Source: Brevundimonas naejangsanensis
GTDB taxonomy: Bacteria > Pseudomonadota > Alphaproteobacteria > Caulobacterales > Caulobacteraceae
Assembly: GCF_000635915.2 (NCBI RefSeq)
Contig: NZ_CP015614.1
Span: 2,764,501-2,828,500 of the forward strand
DNA length: 64,000 bases
Direction of reading: 5' to 3'
The position numbers were made by a program, and so were the translations under genes. The notes under the pieces were generated by a model. That model was not told the origin of the DNA. It made no database searches and saw only the letters and a program-made list of their open reading frames with translations. This document shows positions 18,559 to 26,056 of this stretch, piece after piece; position 1 is the first letter of the stretch, and the number at the start of each line of letters is the position of its first letter.

Positions 18559-19209
18559 ATGACGCGACGAGGGCTGCTGGCGCCGCTGCTGGCGACCGTG
18601 GCGACAGCCGCTTGCGCGCCGTTGATCAGGCAGGAGGCGATGACGCCGGTTCCGCTGGGGCCGCCCGGCTGGCGCACGGCGCGCGCGGCCTATGGCGCCG
18701 ATCCGCGTCAGACGCTGCGTCTCTATCGACCGGCGGCGGCGAGCCGCTTGCCCATCCTGATCCTGTTGCCGGACGGCGCGCCCGAAGCGGTGGACGAGCG
18801 GGCGGCGCGCGATCTGGCCGAGGGCGGCTTTATTGTCGTCCTGGCCGACCGACGCGAGGCGCCGGACAGTCCGCACCCGGCCTTCATTTCCGACGCGGCG
18901 GCGGCTGTCGCCTGGGCGGCGAAACGGGTCCAGGATCTCGGCGGCGATGCTGCACGCATCGGCGTTCTGGGACTGGGCGAGGGCGGCCGGGCGGCCCTGA
19001 TGCTGGTCTTGGATCGGCGCTATCTGGCGGCGGCCGGCGGGCCTGCCGCCTTGCGCGCGGCGGCGGCTCTGGGCGCGCCCGAACGGCCGGATGCGACCTT
19101 CACCGACCCCTCGGCCTATGCCGGCGCCTCTGATTCAGCGCCGGTCTGGCGCGGACGGGCGGGCGATCTGGCGGGGGCGGTCAGCTTCCTGCGCGGGGCG
19201 CTGGGGTAG
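18559..19209 (+). CDS. Degenerate alpha/beta-hydrolase-like protein with Tat-type or lipoprotein signal
   Basis: This 216-residue protein starts MTRRGLLAPLL, a twin-arginine-like motif, and reaches a cysteine at TAAC (about residue 19) that could be a lipobox. The rest looks like the N-terminal two-thirds of an alpha/beta hydrolase: LPILILLPDGAPE (oxyanion strand), a GGFIVVLADRR strand and VLGLGEGGRAAL at the nucleophile elbow. In that elbow the Gly-x-Ser-x-Gly serine is replaced by glycine, and no terminal histidine motif is present, so hydrolytic activity seems unlikely. A strong GGGAGGG Shine-Dalgarno lies just upstream. It could be a pseudoenzyme with a binding role. The reading frame is intact, so I do not call it a pseudogene. 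Confidence 0.75.
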   Translation: MTRRGLLAPLLATVATAACAPLIRQEAMTPVPLGPPGWRTARAAYGADPRQTLRLYRPAAASRLPILILLPDGAPEAVDERAARDLAEGGFIVVLADRREAPDSPHPAFISDAAAAVAWAAKRVQDLGGDAARIGVLGLGEGGRAALMLVLDRRYLAAAGGPAALRAAAALGAPERPDATFTDPSAYAGASDSAPVWRGRAGDLAGAVSFLRGALG

Positions 19210-19213
19210 GGCC

Positions 19214-19741
19214 TCAGTCGCCCGCTTCGACGCGCGTCTTGAGATTGGCCAACTGGGCCGAAAGCACGCCGTCGACCGGCGCGGCCCAGGCCTCCAGTCC
19301 GCCCGTCGCATAGCCGCCGACCACATAGGTCCAGGTCAGGGTCGTTCCGTCGCCTTCCGGCTGAAGGCTGAATGTCAGGCCGCCCGCCGCGCCCTGCCCC
19401 TGCAATGGGCCGAGGCCGCCTTGCAGCACCAGTTTCGATCCCGGCTCGACCAGCACCGTTTCCAGATGACGCGAGACGCGGCCGTCCGCCGCTTGCTCGC
19501 ACCAGCAGCCGCCGGGCGACAGGTCCAGCGACAGGGTCGAGGCCTTGAACCAGCGGTGGTCGCGGCTCCACCAGGTCTCGGGCGCGGTCAGCGTCGCCCA
19601 GACCCGCGCGGGCGGGGCGGCGATGGTGATGGCGCCGCCGACCTCGAAGCCGCCCGGGGCGGCTGACTTCACCTCGGCCGAGGCGGGCGCGGTGGCGGCC
19701 AGCAAGGCCGCGGCGACGAACGAAAACAGGCGTCGAACCAT
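19214..19741 (-). CDS. Secreted SRPBCC (START-like) domain protein
   Basis: The 175-residue product has a signal peptide ending around ATAPASAEV (residue 23) and one SRPBCC/AHSA1-like ligand-binding fold: ITIAAPPARVWATLTAPETWW near the start of the domain, LDLSPGGCW in the middle and a long C-terminal helix. These proteins bind hydrophobic ligands; the ligand here is unknown. It converges on the hydrolase-like gene with only 4 bp between stops. Confidence 0.82.
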   Translation of the reverse strand: MVRRLFSFVAAALLAATAPASAEVKSAAPGGFEVGGAITIAAPPARVWATLTAPETWWSRDHRWFKASTLSLDLSPGGCWCEQAADGRVSRHLETVLVEPGSKLVLQGGLGPLQGQGAAGGLTFSLQPEGDGTTLTWTYVVGGYATGGLEAWAAPVDGVLSAQLANLKTRVEAGD

Positions 19742-19851
19742 GGGAGTCCTCCAGCCGGATCAGCAAGCGCGCGCCGGGGCGTTCGGTCAACTGTCATGTC
19801 GGCGTGTTTCCCCTGTCTCGCCAAGGTCACGGTTTTCCGCTAGAGGAAGCC

Positions 19852-21297
19852 ATGACAGACAAGATGACCCCCCAGGCGGCGCTGGACCGCCTCGAAACCC
19901 TCTACAATCAATCCGTCGCCAATCTGCGTCAGGCCGTGAAGGTCTTTCTGGCGACTGGCGATCGCGCCGAACCCGAGGCCCGCGCGGCGGGCCTGTTCGC
20001 CTATCCCCGCCTGACGGTGACCTGGCACGGCGAGCGGCCGCAGAACCTGGAAACCCGCGCCTATGGCCGCCTGTCGTGGCCCGGCGTCTATTCCACCACC
20101 ATCACCCGGCCCGACCTGTTCCGCGACTATCTGCTGGAGCAGCTGACCCTGCTGGCGACCGAATACGGCGCGACCTTCGCCGTGGAACCGTCGGATCAGG
20201 AAATCCCATTCCCCTATGTGCTGGACGGCTCGGACGTGGTGCTGGACCGCACCATGACGGCGGCCATCGCCCGCTGGTTCCCGACGACGGAACTGGCCCA
20301 CATCGGCGACGAGGTGTCCGACGGCCTGTGGGAGCCGGGCGAAGAGCATCCGCTGGCCCAGTTCGACGCCCTGCGCACCGACTTCTCGCTGGCGCGGCTT
20401 CGGCACTATACCGGCACCCCGGTCGAGGACGTGCAGAGCTTCATCCTCTTCACCAACTACAACCGCTACGTCGACGAGTTCGTGCGCTGGGCCACGACCC
20501 AGATCGCCGATCCCGACAGCCCTTATGAGGCCCTGTCCTGCGCCGGCGGCGTGGTGGTGACGCGCGCCACCGACGATCCGGAGGCGGCCATCATGGACGC
20601 CGCCTGGCGCAAGCATCAGATGCCCGCCTATCACCTGACGCGGCCGGACGGTCAGGGCATCACCCTGGTCAACATCGGCGTCGGCCCGTCCAACGCCAAG
20701 ACCATCTGCGACCACCTGGCGGTCATGCGGCCCCACGCCTGGATGATGATCGGCCACTGCGGCGGCCTGCGCGGCAGCCAGACCATCGGCGACTATGTCC
20801 TGGCCCACGCCTACCTGCGTGATGACCATGTGCTGGACGCTGTCCTGCCCGCCGATATCCCCATCCCCAACATCGCCGAAGTGCAGCGCGCCCTCTATGA
20901 CGCGACCAAGCTGGTCTCGGGCGCGCCGGGCGAAGAGGTGAAGAAGCGTCTGCGCACCGGCACCGTCGTCACCACCGACGACCGCAACTGGGAGTTGCGC
21001 TATTCCAAGTCGGCCCTGCGCTTCAACCAAAGCCGCGCCGTCGCCATCGACATGGAAAGCGCCACCATCGCCGCCCAGGGCTATCGCTTCCGCGTGCCCT
21101 ACGGGACGCTGCTGTGCGTGTCGGACAAGCCGCTGCACGGCGAGATCAAGCTGCCGGGCCAGGCCAACCGCTTCTACGAGGGCTCGATATCGGAGCACCT
21201 GCAGATCGGCATTCAGGCGGTGGAACTGCTGCGGGCGGAGGGCGCGCGCCTTCACTCCCGCAAGCTGCGCGCCTTCGACGAGCCGCCTTTCCGGTAA
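19852..21297 (+). CDS. amn: AMP nucleosidase
   Basis: Amn hydrolyses AMP to adenine and ribose-5-phosphate, controlling AMP levels and purine salvage. The 481-residue length matches the bacterial enzyme. The N-terminal half is the AMP-nucleosidase regulatory domain (YPRLTVTWHGERP, RPDLFRDYLLEQL); the C-terminal half is a nucleoside phosphorylase fold with GHCGGLRGSQTIGDYVLAHAY and AIDMESATIAAQG. The ATG at 19852 follows an AGAGGAAG Shine-Dalgarno; an in-frame ATG at 19804 lacks one. Downstream are family E and A repeats. Confidence 0.95.
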   Translation: MTDKMTPQAALDRLETLYNQSVANLRQAVKVFLATGDRAEPEARAAGLFAYPRLTVTWHGERPQNLETRAYGRLSWPGVYSTTITRPDLFRDYLLEQLTLLATEYGATFAVEPSDQEIPFPYVLDGSDVVLDRTMTAAIARWFPTTELAHIGDEVSDGLWEPGEEHPLAQFDALRTDFSLARLRHYTGTPVEDVQSFILFTNYNRYVDEFVRWATTQIADPDSPYEALSCAGGVVVTRATDDPEAAIMDAAWRKHQMPAYHLTRPDGQGITLVNIGVGPSNAKTICDHLAVMRPHAWMMIGHCGGLRGSQTIGDYVLAHAYLRDDHVLDAVLPADIPIPNIAEVQRALYDATKLVSGAPGEEVKKRLRTGTVVTTDDRNWELRYSKSALRFNQSRAVAIDMESATIAAQGYRFRVPYGTLLCVSDKPLHGEIKLPGQANRFYEGSISEHLQIGIQAVELLRAEGARLHSRKLRAFDEPPFR

Positions 21298-21336
21298 GGG
21301 CGCTATCGCGCGCGACGCGGTCGCGCTGCTTGGGCC
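21298..21336. repeat. Short palindromic repeat, family E
   Basis: GGGCGCTATCGCGCGCGACG continuing into CGGTCGCGCTGCTTGGGC. This is the same GCTATCGC...GCTGCTTG palindrome as at 6321 and 55813, here immediately 3' of amn. Confidence 0.6.
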
Positions 21337-21347
21337 CAGGCGCGACG

Positions 21348-21520
21348 CCTCTCCCTCCCCGTCCCGGGGAGGGTGGTCGCGAAGCGACCGGGTGGGGAGG
21401 GCTTGGTGATACGGAGCGCAGGGTCGACGCGGGCGGGTCGGCGCTTGATTTGCCTTGCCGCCCCCACCCGGTTTCGCCTTTCAGGCTCAACCACCCTCCC
21501 CGGGACGGGGAGGGAGAGGG
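21348..21520. repeat. Intergenic inverted repeat, family A
   Basis: The left arm CCTCTCCCTCCCCGTCCCGG extends through GTGGTCGCGAAGCGACCGGG. The right arm carries CCCCCACCCGGTTTC, a short GCCTTTCAGGC hairpin and CCTCCCCGGGACGGGGAGGG. The layout matches 5783-5958, with an unrelated central spacer. Confidence 0.8.
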
Positions 21521-21543
21521 GCTGTGTCCGCTTTTAAGAAAGA

Positions 21544-21560
21544 ACTTTACAACATAAAGT
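21544..21560. promoter_or_regulatory. Operator-like palindrome ACTTTA-N5-TAAAGT
   Basis: Perfect 6-bp inverted half-sites ACTTTA and TAAAGT separated by CAACA, in an unusually AT-rich patch about 40 bp upstream of the membrane protein/winged-helix gene pair. The likely reader is the regulator encoded at 22229-22558 (autoregulation). This is inference from position and symmetry. Confidence 0.5.
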
Positions 21561-21600
21561 CATTGGCTCATCTTCTGCTCAACAGGCAGGGAGAGACGCC

Positions 21601-22227
21601 ATGACCCGCGACCAGGTTCAATCCGTTCACGACGACATCGCCTATATGAAGGCCCTGGCCCAGGAAGGGCGGCAGGCGCCGCTGCTGGGCGGGCGCATAC
21701 TCGTCACCGCTGGACTGGTGTTCGGCGTGGCGGCGGTCATCCACTACGCCATCAACAGCGGGCTGATAGACATGGCGCCGGTCGCTTATCTGATCCTGTG
21801 GGGCTCGGCCATGGTGATCTTCTTCGGCGCCCTGATCGTCGAGATCCGGCGTTGCGAGGGCAGGCCGGGCGCGCAGTCGGCGGGCAACCGCGCCGCCAGC
21901 GCCGGCTGGATGGGCGTAGGCCTGGGCGTCTTCGTCATGTCCCTGGCGATGGGGGTGATCGGCTGGAAGACCCAAAGCGACGCGGTCGCTATGATCTTTC
22001 CGTCGCTGATCTTCGCCCTTTACGGCTCGGCTTGGGCGGTGTCGGCGACCATGAGCGGGCAGAAGTGGCAGTGGTATCTCGCGATCGGATGCTGGATCGC
22101 CACGCCATTGATCGCCTTTCTGATCGGCAGCCCTGCGATGTGGCTGGGTTATGCGGCGGGCCTGTTTCTGTTCGCCCTCGTGCCCGGCCTGATGCTGATG
22201 CGCCAGGAACCGACGGAGGTGGTCTGA
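21601..22227 (+). CDS. Multi-pass membrane protein paired with a winged-helix regulator
   Basis: This 208-residue protein begins with a short cytoplasmic segment (MTRDQVQSVHDDIAYMKALA) and then has about six predicted hydrophobic helices: residues near 33-50, 60-80, 100-120, 127-147, 157-172 and 178-195. I recognise no catalytic motif. The next gene, encoding a winged-helix protein, starts 1 bp after its stop, so the two are almost certainly one operon under the palindrome at 21544-21560. Membrane-protein/HTH pairs of this form often sense stress or control their own level, but the signal is unknown here. Confidence 0.8.
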   Translation: MTRDQVQSVHDDIAYMKALAQEGRQAPLLGGRILVTAGLVFGVAAVIHYAINSGLIDMAPVAYLILWGSAMVIFFGALIVEIRRCEGRPGAQSAGNRAASAGWMGVGLGVFVMSLAMGVIGWKTQSDAVAMIFPSLIFALYGSAWAVSATMSGQKWQWYLAIGCWIATPLIAFLIGSPAMWLGYAAGLFLFALVPGLMLMRQEPTEVV

Positions 22228-22228
22228 C

Positions 22229-22558
22229 ATGACCGCTTCTGAGCCAACGCCCGATGCGGTCGACGACTTCGACATCGGCCGCATCGATGACGTGATCCAC
22301 GGCCGGGTGCGCCTGGGGATCATGGCCTATCTGTCGGGCGTGGAGAGCGCCGAGTTCGGGGAGCTGAAGGCCCGCCTGCAGACCACGGACGGCAATCTGT
22401 CGGTGCATTTGCGCAAGCTGGAGGAGGCGGGCTTTGTCGCGGTGTCCAAGAGCTTTCAGGGCCGCAAGCCCCTGACGCGCGCCAGCATGACGACGGCGGG
22501 CCGCGACGCCTTTCTCGCCTATCTGGACGCGATGTCAGCCCTGGTGGCGGTACGCTGA
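22229..22558 (+). CDS. Winged-helix transcriptional regulator (ArsR/MarR-like, transcriptional-regulator HTH_27 type)
   Basis: This 109-residue protein has one winged-helix domain: RIDDVIHGRVRLGIMAYL (helix 1), FGELKARLQTTDGNLSVHLR (helix-turn-helix), and an AGFVAVSKSF wing followed by TTAGRDAFLAYLDAM. The IHGRxRLxIMxxL and TDGNLSxHLxKLE motifs are typical of a small single-domain family that lacks a ligand-binding domain. It is probably a repressor of its own operon. Confidence 0.88.
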   Translation: MTASEPTPDAVDDFDIGRIDDVIHGRVRLGIMAYLSGVESAEFGELKARLQTTDGNLSVHLRKLEEAGFVAVSKSFQGRKPLTRASMTTAGRDAFLAYLDAMSALVAVR

Positions 22559-22601
22559 GGGCGGCTGGCGTCGGGGCGCGAACCGTCTATGGAAGACGGT
22601 C

Positions 22602-23960
22602 ATGAGCGAGCGCCTTTCATCACCTGATACTGGCGGCCAAGGGGCGCTATCGGCGCTGGCTGTGGAGCCGTGCGGCTGGGTCGATCCGGTGGCGGTCGCG
22701 GCGGGCATCCACCGGCGCGAAGGGGCGCTGGGGCTGATCGCCGGGGCCGATGATCCCACCGCGCATGGCGGGCGGATGTCCTTCGTCGCCTGCGAGCCGG
22801 ACCTGTGCGTGATCGGGCCGGTCAGGGACGCTGCGCCGTTCCAGGCTCTCAGGAATCCGGCTTTCGCGGGCGGCGGGGTCGTCGGCTTGATGAGTTACGA
22901 CGCCGGGGCGCGCCCGGCGACGGGCGATCGGGGCGGGGATTGGCCCGATCTGATGCTGGCCCGCTATCCGGCCCTGCTGGCCTTCGATCACCAGACGAAA
23001 GAGGTGCGCGCCGTGGGGCGGGGGCGCACCGCGGCGCAGGCGCGCGAACAGGCGCGCCGGGCGGCGGCTTGGCTCACGCTGGCGCAGACGCCGGGAACGC
23101 CGTCGGCCCCGGCTTCGGCCTTTGAGGGCGAGGCGGCGCCCGACGTTTATGAGGCCGCCGTCGCGGATGTCGTGGCGCGCATCGCGGCGGGCGAGCTGTT
23201 TCAGGCCAACATCGCCCGCGCCTGGTCGGGCAGGCTGGAGCCGGGACGCGACCCGTTCGATGTCTTTGTGCGGCTGTCGGCGGCGCGCGGCGCGGCCTAC
23301 GGCGCCTTCTGGCGGCTGGGCGATCGGGCGATCGTGTCCAACTCGCCGGAACTCTTCCTGACCTTCGACGAGGCGAGCAGGCGGATCGAGGCCCGGCCGA
23401 TCAAGGGGACGCGGCCGCGCGGGGCCGATCCGGAGCGTGACGACGCCTTGGCGGCTGAACTGACCGCCAGCGCCAAGGATCGGGCCGAGAATCTGATGAT
23501 CGTCGATCTGATGCGCAACGACCTGGCGCGGGCGGCGCGGCCGGGCACGGTCCGGGTCGAGGGGCTGTTCGAGCTGGAGCGCCACCCGACGGTGCATCAT
23601 TTGGTCTCGACCGTCAGCGCCGAGGCCGCCGCAGGGTTCGGTCCGGCCGATGTGCTGGAAGCGGCCTTTCCCCCTGGCTCGATCACCGGGGCCCCCAAGC
23701 ATCAGGCGATGAAGGTGATCGCGGCGCATGAACCGCCGCGCGGGCCGTGGTGCGGTTCGCTGTTCGGCTGGGGGCTGGCGGGTGAGCTCCGGCTGACGGC
23801 GTCGGTGCTGATCCGCACGGCGGCTTTCGTTCAGGGTGAGAAGGGCTGGCGCTGGCGCGCTCAGGCCGGGGCGGGCATTGTCGCCGACAGCGACCCGCGC
23901 GCCGAGCGGCTTGAGACCGAGGCCAAGATACTGGCCTTGAAGCAGGCCCTAACGGGGTAG
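22602..23960 (+). CDS. pabB: Aminodeoxychorismate synthase component I
   Basis: PabB converts chorismate and ammonia to 4-amino-4-deoxychorismate for folate synthesis. The 452-residue protein has the chorismate-binding C-terminal domain with IEARPIKGTRPRG, whose lysine separates ADC synthase from anthranilate synthase (alanine at that place). It also has ENLMIVDLMRNDL, FPPGSITGAPK and WCGSLFGW. The N-terminal half is the usual divergent TrpE-like domain. No amidotransferase (pabA) or lyase gene is adjacent. Its stop is 1 bp from the convergent TadE-like gene. Confidence 0.92.
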   Translation: MSERLSSPDTGGQGALSALAVEPCGWVDPVAVAAGIHRREGALGLIAGADDPTAHGGRMSFVACEPDLCVIGPVRDAAPFQALRNPAFAGGGVVGLMSYDAGARPATGDRGGDWPDLMLARYPALLAFDHQTKEVRAVGRGRTAAQAREQARRAAAWLTLAQTPGTPSAPASAFEGEAAPDVYEAAVADVVARIAAGELFQANIARAWSGRLEPGRDPFDVFVRLSAARGAAYGAFWRLGDRAIVSNSPELFLTFDEASRRIEARPIKGTRPRGADPERDDALAAELTASAKDRAENLMIVDLMRNDLARAARPGTVRVEGLFELERHPTVHHLVSTVSAEAAAGFGPADVLEAAFPPGSITGAPKHQAMKVIAAHEPPRGPWCGSLFGWGLAGELRLTASVLIRTAAFVQGEKGWRWRAQAGAGIVADSDPRAERLETEAKILALKQALTG

Positions 23961-23961
23961 G

Positions 23962-24519
23962 TCAGCAGTCGGTGCAGACGACGCGATCAACGGTGCGCGG
24001 CCGCAGGAAATAACGGCGCGACAGGGCGACCGGCTTGGGCAGGACGGCGGCGAACGGCGACCTGTAGATATACTGGGTCTCGCCCATGATCACCGTCTGC
24101 TCCTTCTCGACCACGTCGGGCGGCAAATCGGTGACGGGATCGCCGCGCTGTAGAGGCGACAGCGCCTTGCCGTTGCCGTGGCTCCACTCGATTGTCGCGA
24201 CGCCCCTGGCGTCGACGGAGATGCTGGTGGTGCGGATGGACAGTTCGGCGGCGGGGAAGGGGCGCATGATCAGGCCGCCGACGGCGTAGATGGCGTCGAT
24301 CCCGGCCCGATTGATTCTTTCGCTCTGGGCGACCAGGTCCGACACGACCGAGGCGGCGTGACTGGCGCGGCGCTGGGCCATGAAGCCCTGGCTGAACTCG
24401 ACCAGGCCGAAATAGAGCAGGATCATCACCGGCGCGATCAGGGCGAACTCGATCGCCGTGGCGCCGTCCCGGTCGCCGGGCAGGCGGCGCACGGGCCGCA
24501 AACGCAGGCGCCGGTTCAT
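23962..24519 (-). CDS. TadE-like minor pseudopilin
   Basis: The 185-residue product has a type IV prepilin-like N-terminus: a basic leader then GDRDGATAIEFALIAPVMIL, with the Glu at +5 after the processing glycine, a single hydrophobic helix (about residues 21-45) and a periplasmic domain ending CTDC. This is the TadE/TadF pattern (CpaJ/CpaK in Caulobacter). The start overlaps the preceding gene's stop as ATGA. It lies in the minus-strand accessory arm of the pilus locus. Confidence 0.85.
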   Translation of the reverse strand: MNRRLRLRPVRRLPGDRDGATAIEFALIAPVMILLYFGLVEFSQGFMAQRRASHAASVVSDLVAQSERINRAGIDAIYAVGGLIMRPFPAAELSIRTTSISVDARGVATIEWSHGNGKALSPLQRGDPVTDLPPDVVEKEQTVIMGETQYIYRSPFAAVLPKPVALSRRYFLRPRTVDRVVCTDC

Positions 24520-25046
24520 TGATAGGGCTCGTTGCGGAAGGCCAGGGTGGTGGTCAGCATCACCCGCCCGTCCTTGGTGCGCGCCACCGCCTGGGCGATC
24601 ATCGGCGTGACGATCGGCTGTTCATACCAGACACGCACCAGGACGCGCTGGCCGGGGCCGCCGGGTTCGAATTTCAGGCCGGTGGGGTCGAACTGGTCGC
24701 CGCTGGTCGGGTCCGGCGGGGCCTTGCTCGGGTCGGTCAGGGAAAAGTCGTCCAGCACGCGCACGTCGATGAAGGCGCGGCGGCCGCAGTCGCCGGAAAA
24801 CATGCTCATCTCGGCGCAGAACTTGTCCTTGAACTGCTCGGGCGTCAGTTCCTGCGTCTGGGCCTGCCCGGTGCGCACCTGGCGGGCGGCGTCCGAGGCG
24901 GCGGTCTCGACCAGGGCGTCGACCAGCAGCATCAGGCCGATCTCCAATATGCCGAACAGCAAAAGGAAGAAGGGCAGGGCGACCAAGCCGAACTCGATGG
25001 CGTTCGAGCCTTCGCGTCGTTTCCGGTCGTGGGGGCGACGCGCCAA
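24516..25046 (-). CDS. TadE-like minor pseudopilin
   Basis: This 176-residue protein has leader RRPHDRKRREG, a prepilin site SNAIEFGLVALPFFLLLFG (Glu in the helix start), one N-terminal membrane helix (about residues 15-45) and a periplasmic domain with two cysteines. It is paired with the second TadE-like gene through a 4-bp overlap. Both probably need CpaA processing and assemble with the Flp pilin PilA as in the Tad system. Confidence 0.86.
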   Translation of the reverse strand: MARRPHDRKRREGSNAIEFGLVALPFFLLLFGILEIGLMLLVDALVETAASDAARQVRTGQAQTQELTPEQFKDKFCAEMSMFSGDCGRRAFIDVRVLDDFSLTDPSKAPPDPTSGDQFDPTGLKFEPGGPGQRVLVRVWYEQPIVTPMIAQAVARTKDGRVMLTTTLAFRNEPYQ

Positions 25047-25059
25047 GGCCCCGCCTTTC

Positions 25060-25470
25060 TTAAGAGCCGCGGCCGGCAGGGGCCGGGGCGCAGGTCGCGC
25101 CGCAGGTCACTTCGGTCGTCTCGCGTCCGCGCCAGACCCGCACCGTCCCGGCGCTGCTGGGCGCCACCACGATCTGGCGCTGGAACAGGGGGCGGCCCAG
25201 ACCGTCCACGGCGATGACTTCGGTCACGCCATAGGCCTTGCCGGTGATGAACAGGGTGCGGGCGTCGGTGACTGCGACGTCGGCGATGGCCGGGTTGGCG
25301 ACGATGACGGACCCGGCGGCGGCGCCCAGTTGGACGCGCGTCGCCTGATGAATCGGCACTTCCAGTTGACGGTTCTGGGCCGTCGTCGCCGTGGCCGCCA
25401 GCACGAACGGCAGGCCGACGCACAGCAGGCGGATCAGGTTCGCCCTGTTGGGCCTGGCCGATGCCGTCAT
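25060..25470 (-). CDS. Pilus assembly protein with CpaC/RcpA-type N-terminal domain
   Basis: The 136-residue secreted product has a signal peptide around residues 1-33, then VPIHQATRVQLGAAAGSVIV and ADVAVTDARTLFITGKAYGVTEV. This is the ‘pilus assembly N-terminal’ domain also found in CpaC before its secretin domain (compare RITMIGLEGGETDAVF in cpaC). There is no secretin domain here. The ATG at 25470 has an excellent GGAGG Shine-Dalgarno; the open frame upstream to 25599 does not. The C-terminus ends in a CGATCAPAP cysteine-containing tail. It may stabilise or cap the Tad secretin. Confidence 0.82.
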   Translation of the reverse strand: MTASARPNRANLIRLLCVGLPFVLAATATTAQNRQLEVPIHQATRVQLGAAAGSVIVANPAIADVAVTDARTLFITGKAYGVTEVIAVDGLGRPLFQRQIVVAPSSAGTVRVWRGRETTEVTCGATCAPAPAGRGS

Positions 25471-25588
25471 GTCGGAACCTCCGAAGTCAAAAGAACGGGC
25501 GCGCGCGACGCCGCGCGTGAACTGTCGCGCGCAAAGGTCAAGATTTCCTGAAATTGCTGCGTCCGCCGATCCTGTGATGAGATCATAG

Positions 25589-25603
25589 TAAACAAGCAAG
25601 TAA
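25589..25603. promoter_or_regulatory. Weak CtrA-like box
   Basis: TAAA-N7-GTAA followed by CC, two mismatches to the CtrA consensus TTAA-N7-TTAA. It lies in the divergent spacer between the minus-strand pilus genes and pilA. Confidence 0.3.
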
Positions 25604-25633
25604 CCATCATATTCGTATTAGACGCCGTCGGCT

Positions 25634-25648
25634 TTTACTCGCCCTTAA
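25634..25648. promoter_or_regulatory. Candidate CtrA box upstream of pilA
   Basis: TTTA-CTCGCCC-TTAA, one mismatch to TTAA-N7-TTAA, centred about 95 bp upstream of the predicted sigma-54 start. In Caulobacter crescentus pilA transcription is CtrA-dependent, so a site here is expected, though the match was found by eye. Confidence 0.45.
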
Positions 25649-25711
25649 TCCGCAACGCGGCATGGTCAGCGGGCAAACGGGGGTCAAGCGGGCAAAACCG
25701 GTGACCCTGGA

Positions 25712-25727
25712 TGGTGGAACTGTTGCT
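25712..25727 (+). promoter_or_regulatory. Sigma-54 (RpoN) type -24/-12 promoter of pilA
   Basis: TGG at 25712-25714 and TTGCT at 25723-25727, with the GG and GC doublets exactly 10 nt apart as in the TGGCACG-N4-TTGCW consensus. Transcription would start near 25738, leaving a leader of about 15 nt that contains AAAGGAAG before the ATG at 25753. Confidence 0.5.
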
Positions 25728-25752
25728 CGCTTAGAACAAAGGAAGACAAATC

Positions 25753-25935
25753 ATGCGTAACTTCATCAATCGCTTCGCCAAAGACGAATCCGGCGCCACG
25801 GCCATCGAATACGGCCTGATCGCCGCCCTGATCTCGGTGGTCATCATCGGCGCGCTCATGACCATTGGCCCGAAGGTCAAGGGCATGTTCGACAAGGTCG
25901 ACGCCGAGCTGCCTGCGGCGCCGGCTCCGAAATAG
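25753..25935 (+). CDS. pilA: Flp/Fap-type major pilin PilA
   Basis: This is a 60-residue class IVb prepilin and the structural subunit of polar Tad pili used in surface attachment and phage entry. A 14-residue leader ends in Gly before ATAIEYGLIAALISVVIIGA, containing the Flp-pilin Glu-Tyr pair and the hydrophobic assembly helix. It ends in a Pro/Ala tail (AAPAPK). It has its own Shine-Dalgarno (AAAGGAAG), a probable sigma-54 promoter, and a strong terminator 20 bp downstream, so it is expressed separately from cpaA. Confidence 0.96.
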   Translation: MRNFINRFAKDESGATAIEYGLIAALISVVIIGALMTIGPKVKGMFDKVDAELPAAPAPK

Positions 25936-25954
25936 GCTGATAGCCTCGAGTAAG

Positions 25955-25987
25955 ACGGCCGGAGCGAAATCTCCGGCCGTTTTTTTT
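25955..25987 (+). terminator. Rho-independent terminator of pilA
   Basis: Perfect 10-bp stem ACGGCCGGAG/CTCCGGCCGT with loop CGAAAT and a run of eight T residues. Confidence 0.95.
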
Positions 25988-26034
25988 GGGTGCGGCGACT
26001 TGTGTAGAGACCGCCGCCGCAACTGAGTTTTAAA

Positions 26035-26039
26035 GAATC
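26035..26039. promoter_or_regulatory. GANTC (CcrM-type) methylation site before cpaA
   Basis: GAATC 18 bp upstream of the cpaA ATG, within an AT-rich stretch (GTTTTAAAGAATCTC). In Caulobacter, GANTC in promoters links transcription to replication through CcrM and GcrA. A single 5-mer is weak evidence alone. Confidence 0.4.
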
Positions 26040-26056
26040 TCAGCGAGACTTACGGC

